Source of the DNA: an uncultured Oscillospiraceae bacterium
GTDB taxonomy: Bacteria; Bacillota; Clostridia; Oscillospirales; Oscillospiraceae
Reading direction: 5' to 3'
Assembly: GCA_934569425.1 (NCBI GenBank)
Contig: CAKTKM010000002.1
Location: 1-36,393, forward strand
Length of the DNA stretch: 36,393 bases
Position numbers and translations under genes: made by a program
Shown: piece after piece, positions 1 through 6,800 of the stretch
How the letters are laid out: every line of letters starts with the position of its first letter
Position numbering within the stretch: the first letter of the stretch is position 1
Notes under the pieces: generated by a model
What the model saw: the letters and a program-made list of their open reading frames with translations, nothing else
What the model was told of the DNA's origin: nothing
Database searches by the model: none

Positions 1-76
1 CATGGGGACTCGAACCCCAACGGATTACTCCACGAGAACCTAAATCTCGCATGTCTACCAATTCCATCATGCCCGC
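1..76 (-). tRNA. tRNA-Leu (anticodon UAG), 3' end cut by the window edge
   Basis: Read on the minus strand, this shows a 5' acceptor strand GCGGGCA (ending at 76), a D arm containing TGGTAGACA, an anticodon arm with loop TTTAGGT (anticodon TAG, leucine), a class II extra arm typical of tRNA-Leu, and a T arm GGGG-TTCGAGT-CCCC. The first two bases of the 3' acceptor strand are visible at the window start and pair with the 5' strand; the rest and the CCA end lie outside. The gene reads out of the window. A short hairpin lies just upstream at 84-105. Confidence 0.9.
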
Positions 77-83
77 AAATATG

Positions 84-105
84 AGCGGCAGAACTACCTG
101 CCGCT
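84..105 (+). terminator. Hairpin with weak U-tract upstream of tRNA-Leu
   Basis: An 8-bp perfect stem (AGCGGCAG / CTGCCGCT, loop AACTAC) is followed on the plus strand by ATTTTATT, so it could end plus-strand transcription. No plus-strand gene is visible upstream of it in the window. On the minus strand it lies upstream of the tRNA and has no T-run after it. Its role is unclear. Confidence 0.35.
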
Positions 106-255
106 ATTTTATTCTCCTCTGATTTTTACACGGCGAGGAACCGAGGCGGAGCATAACGCTTGACCCGCATCTATAAAAACAGGATGAACCTGCTTTTACC
201 CAAGAATGAGCACGGCGAATGATGGGGCAATAAAACCCTACACTGAGGTGACATC

Positions 256-294
256 ACCTAAATCTCGCATGTCTACCAATTCCATCATACCCGC
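256..294 (-). pseudogene. Truncated second copy of the tRNA-Leu 5' half
   Basis: These 39 bases match 38-76 at 38 of 39 positions (one G/A change in the acceptor strand) and lie in the same orientation, 218 bp away. They cover the acceptor 5' strand, the D arm and the anticodon loop up to TTTAGGT. After that the sequence diverges: a palindrome AGGTGATGTCACCT follows, and no proper anticodon 3' strand, extra arm or TTCGA T-loop can be built. It is therefore a tRNA fragment, not a gene. It may be a relic of recombination or of an element that used the tRNA as an attachment site; no integrase is seen nearby. The rest of 77-255 holds only weak hairpins. Confidence 0.75.
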
Positions 295-399
295 GTGGTT
301 CACCGCGTACCACTATACCACATTCCCCACCGCGGCACAAGCAGAAAATCTGGTATTATTTCCCGTGTCAAAACTGGACATACGAAGAAGTCCAAAATA

Positions 400-408
400 T
401 GATATAAT
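400..408 (+). promoter_or_regulatory. Extended -10 promoter element for the pyridoxamine kinase
   Basis: TGATATAAT is an extended -10 (TGn before TATAAT at 403-408), about 40 bp upstream of the ATG at 450. No good -35 is seen at 17 bp spacing, which fits an extended -10 promoter. The gap from 295 to 399 shows no other recognisable feature. Confidence 0.55.
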
Positions 409-449
409 ATTATATTACTGTATTTTACCAACGAAACGAGGACTTTTCC

Positions 450-1292
450 ATGAAACGCATCGCCAGTATTCAGGATGTGTCCTGTCTGGGGCGCTGCTCC
501 CAGACAGTGGCGCTGCCGGTGGTCTCCGCCATGGGGGTGGAGTGCGCCATCGTGCCCACCGCCGTGCTCAGCACCCACACCAGCTTTCCGGACTTCCGCT
601 GCACGGATATGACCGACGGTCTGCTGCCGGCGGCACGTCACTGGAAAACGCAGGGCGTGCATTTCGACGCCCTGTATACCGGTTATCTGGCCTCTGACCG
701 GCAGGTAGCCGTGGTGCTGGAGGTACTGGAGCTGCTGCGTGAGAAGGATACCCTCCTGTTTGTAGACCCTGCCATGGCCGACCACGGAAAGCTTTATGCC
801 GGTTTCGGGCCGGAGTTTCCCGCCCTGATGGCGCAGGTGGTAGCCAAGGCGCAGATCACAGTCCCCAACATCACCGAGGCAAGCCTTATGACCGGGCTGC
901 CCTACCGGGAGGTCTATGACGAAGCCTATATCAAGGAGCTGCTGTGGGGTGTGGCCGCCCTTGGCGCGGAGAAGGTGGTACTGACCGGTGTTTCGCTGGA
1001 ACGGGACACCATCGGCTTCATGTCCTACGACAGCGTCACGGGACGGTTTGACCACTACTTCAACCGCCGCGAGCCCCACGCCTATCACGGCACCGGCGAT
1101 ATTTTCTCCGCCACGGCAGTGGCGGGCATCGTGCAGGGCATGAACCTGCGGGACGCCTTCCGGCTGGCGGTGGACTTCACCCTGCGGTGCATTGAGGTCA
1201 CACGCGGCGACCCGCAGGCCGCGTGGTACGGCGTGGAATTCGAGCGGGCGCTGTCCATGCTGACGGAAAAAGCCGCGGCGTGGAACGCCTGA
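450..1292 (+). CDS. pdxY: Pyridoxamine/pyridoxal kinase (PfkB-fold)
   Basis: This 280-residue protein resembles PdxY/PdxK-type kinases, which phosphorylate pyridoxal, pyridoxine or pyridoxamine with ATP in the vitamin B6 salvage pathway in the cytoplasm. The N-terminus (IASIQDVSCLGRCS) matches the family's opening strand and substrate loop. The anion-hole/catalytic motif HGTGDIF is at about residues 212-218, with the Asp as expected catalytic base. FVDPAMADHG near residue 105 is also typical of the family. Length is normal. The ATG at 450 follows a purine-rich stretch (AACGAGGA) at usable spacing. The gene stands alone, is preceded by an extended -10, and ends in a strong hairpin shared with the convergent surface operon. 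Exact B6 vitamer preference cannot be read from sequence. Confidence 0.9.
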   Translation: MKRIASIQDVSCLGRCSQTVALPVVSAMGVECAIVPTAVLSTHTSFPDFRCTDMTDGLLPAARHWKTQGVHFDALYTGYLASDRQVAVVLEVLELLREKDTLLFVDPAMADHGKLYAGFGPEFPALMAQVVAKAQITVPNITEASLMTGLPYREVYDEAYIKELLWGVAALGAEKVVLTGVSLERDTIGFMSYDSVTGRFDHYFNRREPHAYHGTGDIFSATAVAGIVQGMNLRDAFRLAVDFTLRCIEVTRGDPQAAWYGVEFERALSMLTEKAAAWNA

Positions 1293-1313
1293 AATACAAC
1301 AGAAATCTGCACA

Positions 1314-1345
1314 AAGCCGCACGGCATTGCCGTGCGGCTTTTCTG
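1314..1345. terminator. Bidirectional terminator between pdxY and the surface operon
   Basis: A 13-bp stem (AAGCCGCACGGCA paired with TGCCGTGCGGCTT) with a minimal loop is followed by TTCTGTTT on the plus strand and is preceded by AAA on the complementary side. It lies between the convergent gene ends at 1292 and 1348, so it can serve both. Confidence 0.85.
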
Positions 1346-1347
1346 TT

Positions 1348-2073
1348 TCAGTGATCCGTCTTTCTGACGCGGCGCAGCATTGCCGCCAATGCCAGTACGC
1401 TGGCGCCGATACCCAGCTGATACAGCAGGAGCAGGGTGGTATCGCCGGTCTCCGGTGACTCCGCCGTCTGCGATGTATCCGGCTTATCCGGCGTGCGGCC
1501 TCCGGAATGCCCCGGGTGCCGTTGGGTCTCCGTTTTCTCAAAGAGATAGTAACCGGTCTGCTCCATCCGGAAGCTGATCCCGCCTGCCGCCGCGGTACCG
1601 GTCAGTTGGCGGCTCCGGGCGTCACCATCCATATAGAAGAGGGTCTTTGCACCGAGTCCCTCCGCCGTTACGGACAGCGTTACGCTGCCCTCCGGCTGGG
1701 TGAAGCTGTCGCCGCGGCGGAAGGCAAAATAGTATACCACCGGATCCTTTCCCAATCGGGCGGCGGCAGTGGTGACCCATGCGTAGGCCTCTGCTTCCTC
1801 TCCGGCAGTGACGGGGATGATAATGACCTGCAGGCCGTTGTCCGCCGCGCTGTCGCTCTGTCCCCGGATCGTAACGCCGTCCGGCAGCGTCACCGTGTCA
1901 AGTCCCTGGATGCCCAGCGTGATCTCATAATAATCCTTGCTGCTTTGATAGACACCGTATACGGTCACACCGTGCTGCTGCGGCATGGTTCCGGAGTCCG
2001 GCTGCGCAGCCAATGCCGTCACCGGGCAGAACAGCAGCAGTGCCGCCGCCAAAGCCGCGATCCATTTTTTCAT
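1348..2073 (-). CDS. Secreted surface protein with sortase-type (SPETG) C-terminal tail
   Basis: This 241-residue protein has an N-terminal signal peptide (MKKWIAALAAALLLF..., likely cut after ALA near residue 22) and a C-terminal cell-wall sorting-like tail: SPETGD, a hydrophobic span (LLLLYQLGIGASVLALAAML) and a final basic RRVRKTDH. SPETG resembles variant sortase motifs of the xPxTG type. The region between is a predicted beta-rich extracellular domain of unknown family. A VYGVYxSSxDYYEI segment near residue 40 faintly recalls the secreted 188-residue protein at 2719-3285. It is the last gene of the five-gene surface operon, 14 bp after its neighbour, with an AAGGAGG-type site upstream of the ATG. 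It probably anchors something to the cell wall or is itself displayed. No sortase gene is in the window. Confidence 0.75.
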   Translation of the reverse strand: MKKWIAALAAALLLFCPVTALAAQPDSGTMPQQHGVTVYGVYQSSKDYYEITLGIQGLDTVTLPDGVTIRGQSDSAADNGLQVIIIPVTAGEEAEAYAWVTTAAARLGKDPVVYYFAFRRGDSFTQPEGSVTLSVTAEGLGAKTLFYMDGDARSRQLTGTAAAGGISFRMEQTGYYLFEKTETQRHPGHSGGRTPDKPDTSQTAESPETGDTTLLLLYQLGIGASVLALAAMLRRVRKTDH

Positions 2074-2087
2074 GTCAGCTTCCTCCT

Positions 2088-2564
2088 TTACCCGATCTGC
2101 AAAACTGTGCGGAGCGCGGCGGCGCCGGCGCTGTAGTAGGTCTCCGGCTCATAGGCCATCACCTTCAGCGTTACGGCCGCCGTCTGCTGCGGCACGGTAT
2201 CCAGTGTCACCGTACGCAGATACTGCCCCGGGCGGATCAGACCGCTCTCTCCCAGGATCTTATCCTGTTCATCCAAAATACGCACCTTCAGCCAGACCTG
2301 ATTCTCCGCTGGATCCGTCAGCCATACGTCAACGCTTCCGTCCTGAACGGTCAGCTCACCTGCCGCCGAGAAGCGAAAGGCCTTGGCATCCAGCTCGCCG
2401 TATCCGGCGCTCTCCGGCACCTGCGGCGTTCCGGTCTGCGCCGCGGGATCGAAGGGCGGCGGTGAAAACGGCTCCTGCCGTCCGCCGCGGCTCAGCGCAA
2501 GGAGCATGACCGCCACGGAGACGGCGCACAGCGCCGCGGCGATCCATAATACGCTTTTTTTCAT
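2088..2564 (-). CDS. Small single-pass membrane protein, paralogous to 3345-3887
   Basis: This 158-residue protein has one N-terminal membrane span (about residues 4-24), a short Pro-rich linker and an extracellular domain of about 100 residues. The domain follows the pattern (V)W(L)xDPAENxxxLKVxILDEQDxILGESGLIRPGQYLRxVxL, close to the second half of the 180-residue protein at 3345-3887 (YFANPSKSNQD...IAQSGTISPGKQ). The two are likely paralogues with an Ig-like or beta-sandwich fold. I do not recognise a named family. It lies in the surface operon between the small secreted protein and the SPETG protein, separated from the former by two large hairpins. A structural or assembly role at the membrane is inference. 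Confidence 0.7.
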   Translation of the reverse strand: MKKSVLWIAAALCAVSVAVMLLALSRGGRQEPFSPPPFDPAAQTGTPQVPESAGYGELDAKAFRFSAAGELTVQDGSVDVWLTDPAENQVWLKVRILDEQDKILGESGLIRPGQYLRTVTLDTVPQQTAAVTLKVMAYEPETYYSAGAAALRTVLQIG

Positions 2565-2602
2565 GTCGTTTGTCCCTCTCTACCGTTGCTGTGGTCAACA
2601 TT

Positions 2603-2644
2603 CGTGATATGCGCCTCAGCCCTGCGGCTGGGGCGTATATCACG
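2603..2644 (-). repeat. Long inverted repeat (19-bp stem) in the surface operon
   Basis: Arms at 2603-2621 and 2626-2644 pair over 19 bp with only two G-T wobbles and a 4-base loop. On the minus (coding) strand no T-run follows, so it is not a classic terminator. It lies in the intergenic gap between the 188-residue secreted protein and the next gene, beside a second hairpin. Confidence 0.75.
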
Positions 2645-2652
2645 GATGCTGG

Positions 2653-2692
2653 GCGGCCTTGCGGGGCAGGGGAGAGCGCCCCGCAAGGCCGC
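2653..2692 (-). repeat. Second inverted repeat (15-bp perfect GC stem) in the surface operon
   Basis: GCGGCCTTGCGGGGC (2653-2667) pairs perfectly with 2678-2692 around a 10-base loop. It starts 27 bp past the stop of the 188-residue secreted protein in the transcribed direction and lacks a T-run. With the neighbouring hairpin it may stabilise the upstream message or damp read-through to the last two genes. Confidence 0.75.
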
Positions 2693-2718
2693 TTCGCATA
2701 CGGCCGTGCGCGATTTCT

Positions 2719-3285
2719 TTACGGCTCGACTGTTACCACAGAAAGCGTCACCGTGATGGTACCCAGCGTGGACTTTTCCGTCACCGTGCGGTTCAGCGGG
2801 CCGCCCAGTGTCAGTGTGCTGGTGACCTTATCGGCGTTTTCCGGTTCGTTTTCCACACCCGCAGCTAACTTTTTCTCAGTCACGTCCATAGTTCCTTGAT
2901 ACGCTCCCATGCCGGCAGCTTCTGTAAAGGAAAATGCCACATCGACGGGAACATTGGAGTGGTTGGTGACCGTCACGGTGTTGCCTTCAGCCACCCACTT
3001 ATCATCAGCATCAACATTATAAGTGTGCTCCTCCGGATTCCACTTTTTGTTGCCGCTGGTCTCGTAGGTAAAGAGCATGGCACCCCACTCGATCTTCACG
3101 CTGTAAACGTCGGCTGCAGTACCAGTACCATGGTAAGATCCCATGACATCGATCGTTTTACTTCCGGGTACTTCTTCCGTGGTGACATTACCGCCTGCCG
3201 TGGGCTCTGTTGCAAAGGCCATGGTGGTCAGGCTCAGCGCCATGACCAGCGCAAGGACTACCGCGGCAAATCTTTTTGCTTTCAT
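2719..3285 (-). CDS. Small secreted protein sharing the C-terminal domain of the giant surface protein
   Basis: This 188-residue protein has a clear signal peptide (MKAKRFAAVVLALVMALSLT..., cut near AFA, residue 25) and no membrane anchor. The start at 3285 is chosen over an upstream in-frame ATG because AAGGAG lies 9 bases before it and the signal peptide begins there. The mature part has the pattern I-x-V-x-G-x-Y, IEWGAMLFTY, KWNPEEH, VTVTNHSNVPVDVAFSF, an 'AAG' turn, and a final IGTITVTLSVV. The same order (IAWGDMTFDY, RWDPDKH, VKNESNV, AAGAN, IGAITVKL) forms the last 115 or so residues of the 1773-residue protein upstream. Function is not known; I infer a repeating structural subunit. The strong ribosome site and the downstream hairpins would fit high expression. 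Confidence 0.75.
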   Translation of the reverse strand: MKAKRFAAVVLALVMALSLTTMAFATEPTAGGNVTTEEVPGSKTIDVMGSYHGTGTAADVYSVKIEWGAMLFTYETSGNKKWNPEEHTYNVDADDKWVAEGNTVTVTNHSNVPVDVAFSFTEAAGMGAYQGTMDVTEKKLAAGVENEPENADKVTSTLTLGGPLNRTVTEKSTLGTITVTLSVVTVEP

Positions 3286-3344
3286 TTTACACTTCTCCTT
3301 TTTGTATTTTTTTATTTCAAAACGCGATGGCGTTCTGAACCGGG

Positions 3345-3887
3345 TCATTGGATCACCGTGATATTCACGGGGATCTCTGTGTTGACAATGGTCTTTTCGT
3401 GGGTATCGGGCTGGTAATACAGCACGACAAAGTTGCCGTTATACCCGCCGGGCGTCAGCTGCTCCGCCGCGCCCTCCAAAAGATCCAGCTTTTCGGTCTG
3501 CTTGCCGGGGGAGATGGTGCCGGACTGGGCGATCACCACATCCTGTACCACGATCTGCAGCACGATGTCCTGATTGGATTTTGAGGGATTGGCGAAATAG
3601 ACCGTGGCCTGCTTTGCCGACAGACTGACCTCCACCTGCGTGGTGTAGGTGATGCTGACCGCACCGCCGCCCTGCGCCTGCTCCAGCTTCTGCTCGCCGC
3701 TGTCACCGATGTCGTGGGCGTGCTGCTCCGCTTTGCGCGGCGCATAGTCCGGCTGCAGCACCGTCGCCGACCGGAAAAACAGCGCCCAGATGGTGATGCC
3801 GATGGTGACGATCAACAGCAGCAACAGCAATAGCAGCAGCCACTTTTTCCCGTCACGCTGCTCTTTCTTCTGTTCGCGCGCTCCCAT
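3345..3887 (-). CDS. Single-pass membrane protein with extracellular beta domain
   Basis: This 180-residue protein has a charged cytoplasmic N-terminus (EQKKEQRDGKK), one strong membrane span (LLLLLLLLLIVTIGITIWALFF cluster, about residues 16-38), a linker rich in Glu/His/Gln, and an outer domain. The domain contains YFANPSKSNQDIVLQIVV, IAQSGTISPGKQ and a final YYQPDTHEK...NTEIPVNITV. This resembles small Firmicute envelope proteins that I cannot name and the 158-residue protein at 2088-2564. The ATG lies one base after the giant gene's stop, and its GGAGG site overlaps that gene's last codons, so translation is probably coupled. A membrane base or chaperone for the surface structure is an inference. 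Confidence 0.72.
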   Translation of the reverse strand: MGAREQKKEQRDGKKWLLLLLLLLLIVTIGITIWALFFRSATVLQPDYAPRKAEQHAHDIGDSGEQKLEQAQGGGAVSITYTTQVEVSLSAKQATVYFANPSKSNQDIVLQIVVQDVVIAQSGTISPGKQTEKLDLLEGAAEQLTPGGYNGNFVVLYYQPDTHEKTIVNTEIPVNITVIQ

Positions 3888-3888
3888 A

Positions 3889-6800
3889 TCAAGTTCCTCC
3901 TTCCACGGTGGTCAGCTTCACGGTGATCGCACCGATCTTTGTTCTGCCCTGATTTTTCAGCGAGGCCGGAGTCAGGGATCTCAAGGACAGCTCCGTGGCA
4001 AGGGTCGCGCCGCGCTCGATCCGGTTGGCGCCCGCCGCGATGCCGCTGAAGGTGCCGGTCAGATCGTACTGGACAAAGGCTTGCTGCGCCGCAAAGGTAA
4101 TGTCAGCCGTCAGCGCCACGTTGCTCTCATTCTTCACCGACAGATCGTTGCTCTCCGCCGTCAGCGGGGACCAGCCGCCGCTGTTTTTGTGCTTATCCGG
4201 ATCCCAGCGCCCCTCGCGATAGTCAAATGTCATATCGCCCCATGCGATCGTCACGGAGATCCGTTCCTCGTCATTACTGTAAACGCCGTCGCTGTGGCGA
4301 TAGACCAATGCCGCGTCAAACACGGGATAGACGTCGTAGGGGGTGTTGCCGTTGTCGATGTCCTGCCGCCAGACGCTGCTGTCCACGCTGGTCTTGCCGT
4401 TGACCAGATAGCACACCTCGCCGCTGACAAAGGCAGCTTTGGCTCTGGGCGGCACTTCCACACCGGTGACATCGCTGCCGCTGCCGATCCCGGCAGAAGC
4501 AGAGGTGTCCAGATAGTAGTTGTCTGTGATCCGGGCAGCCTCGTGACCCCGCAGCCAGCCAATGACACCTCCGCAATGTTTTCCGCCGCCGTTCTGCACG
4601 GTGCCGTAGTTATAACAATTGCGAATGTTGCCGTCGGAGTTGTTGAGATAGCCCACCACGCCGCCGGTATAGTCGTCGGAGCCATCGGTCTTCACGGTGC
4701 CGAAATTCGCGCAATGCTGCACCAAAACATTGTTGATGTAACCCACCACGCCGCCGGCACAGTCCTGCGTTTTTTTCAGATCCATAGCGCCAAAGTACAT
4801 ACATTGGAAAATTTTGGATAACATCCCTGTTTTATCATTATCCACACCAAGGACATCGCCTGCCACGCCGCCCACATGGTGTAATTCTTCCGTGCCGCCG
4901 CCAGTGATATTGACGTAGGAGAACAACCGTGACAGGCTGGTTCCGCTATCAGCGGAGCCGACCACACCGCCGATGCGTTCGATCCCCTGCGTTTCCGTCC
5001 GCACCTGAATGCTTCCCCGGACGGTCAGGCCGGAGATCGTGGCGCCGCTGGTACAGCCAAACAAACCGACGCCCGACAGCTTCGCCGTTGTCGTATTTGT
5101 CCGGCTGATATACAGGTCGGACACGGTATGGCCGTTGCCGGTAAAGGTTCCCTGATAGGGGCAAGCGCTTGTGCCGACGCCGGGGAAGTTGCGGTTTTTG
5201 GTGATGCCCTCGTATCCGGCAGCCTGTCCGTCCTTGCCGCCCTCCAGATCAATGTCCGCGCTCAGCGCGGCATCGCTGTTCTGCGCAACAGCTTTCGCGT
5301 TGACCTGCTGGGCAAACCAGAAGAACTGGCCGCCGTTGGTGATCTGATAGACGCCGTTCTCCTGCCCGGCAGACTGAAGCGCGTCGCAGCAGGCGCAGAA
5401 ACCGTTGACATAGTCGTGGTCGTCGTGCAGCACCTCCGTTATGACGGTGTTGGAGTAGGTATAGCGCGTCTCGTTCAACGTACAGTCATGATGGCTGCCG
5501 TTGCGCACAACAATGGCGGCGTCAAACACGGGATATTTGTCATAGGGGGTCACATCGTTGTCGACGTTCTGCCGCCAGATCACGTTCTCCTCACTGGAGC
5601 CGCCGTTGACCAGATAGCAGACCTCGCCGCTGGCAAATGCTTCCTGATCTTTGGCATAGGCCTTTGCCGTTGTGCTGCTGCCCGCACCAAATCCCGCCGG
5701 AGCCGAACCGTCCAGATAGTAGTTGTCGGTGTATCTTGCCGCGTTGTGGGTGCGCATCCATCCGACGATGGCACCGCAATGGCTGCCGCCGCCATTCTGT
5801 ACCTTGCCGTAGTTGTAGCAATTCTGGATGCTGGGATAGGAATTGTTCACATAGCCCAGTATGCCGCCGGTATAGGCATCCTCTTTTTGGGTCGTTACAG
5901 TGCCGCGGTTGGCGCAGTAACGGATGCGGGCGCCGCCGTTGGTATAGCCCACGATGCCGCCGATACAGTCCGTGGAGACAGCTGCATAGAGCGATCCTTC
6001 AAACACGCACCGCTCAATCGCTGTTTCCGGATTGTCCAGGCCGCCTACCACGCCGCCGAAATGGTGGCCGAGACAGCCGCCGTCGCTGATGCTGACCTTT
6101 GAGCAGATACCGGATACCTTGCCGCCGTAAGCGGAGCCTACCGCGCCGCCAATGCGGCTTCCTCCGGCGGTAAAGGTGGTAATGCTGCCCACCACCGTGA
6201 AATTGCAGATGGTTCCGGACGTGCGGCCAAACAGGCCGACATAGGAGTTGGTTTTTGTGATGAACATACCGGAAACGGTCTTTCCCTGCCCGTCAAAGGT
6301 TCCGGTGTATATGTTGCTGAGGCTGCCGATGGGCGTCCATTCCCTGCTCTCAAGCGCGACATCCTTCGTCAGCACAGCGGAAGCCGCCGGATCCTTCTTG
6401 GCAAACACCGCATGGGTGCCGTCGCCGTTCACAAGGGCGGCAAACCAGAACATCTGGCCGCCGTTGGAAATCTGGTAAACGCTGCCGGACAACGTGGCCG
6501 GCTGATACTCCCCGCACACGGTGCAGAAGCCGTTGGTATTGTACTTGTGCTCTTCCACCGCATTTTTTGCCGTGACCGTAAGGGTGCCATAGCCGGTGGC
6601 CGCGTCAGGCGTGACCAGCACAGACAGCTTCTTTCCAATGTCCGCCGCCGTGGGGGTATAGCTCTGCGCCGTGGCGCCGGTGATCTTTGTGCCGTCCGCA
6701 GACCATTGATAGGTGGCAGCGGTGATTGCTGCCGGCAGATTCACCGAGAGCGGGACGCGGGGATGGGGCGGATCCTTGGAAAGGGTCGTCGACCATGTCT

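Noticed and set aside
206..697. Plus-strand frame through the tRNA fragment and into pdxY
   Set aside because: It runs over the tRNA half copy and the pdxY promoter and lies out of frame with the kinase.
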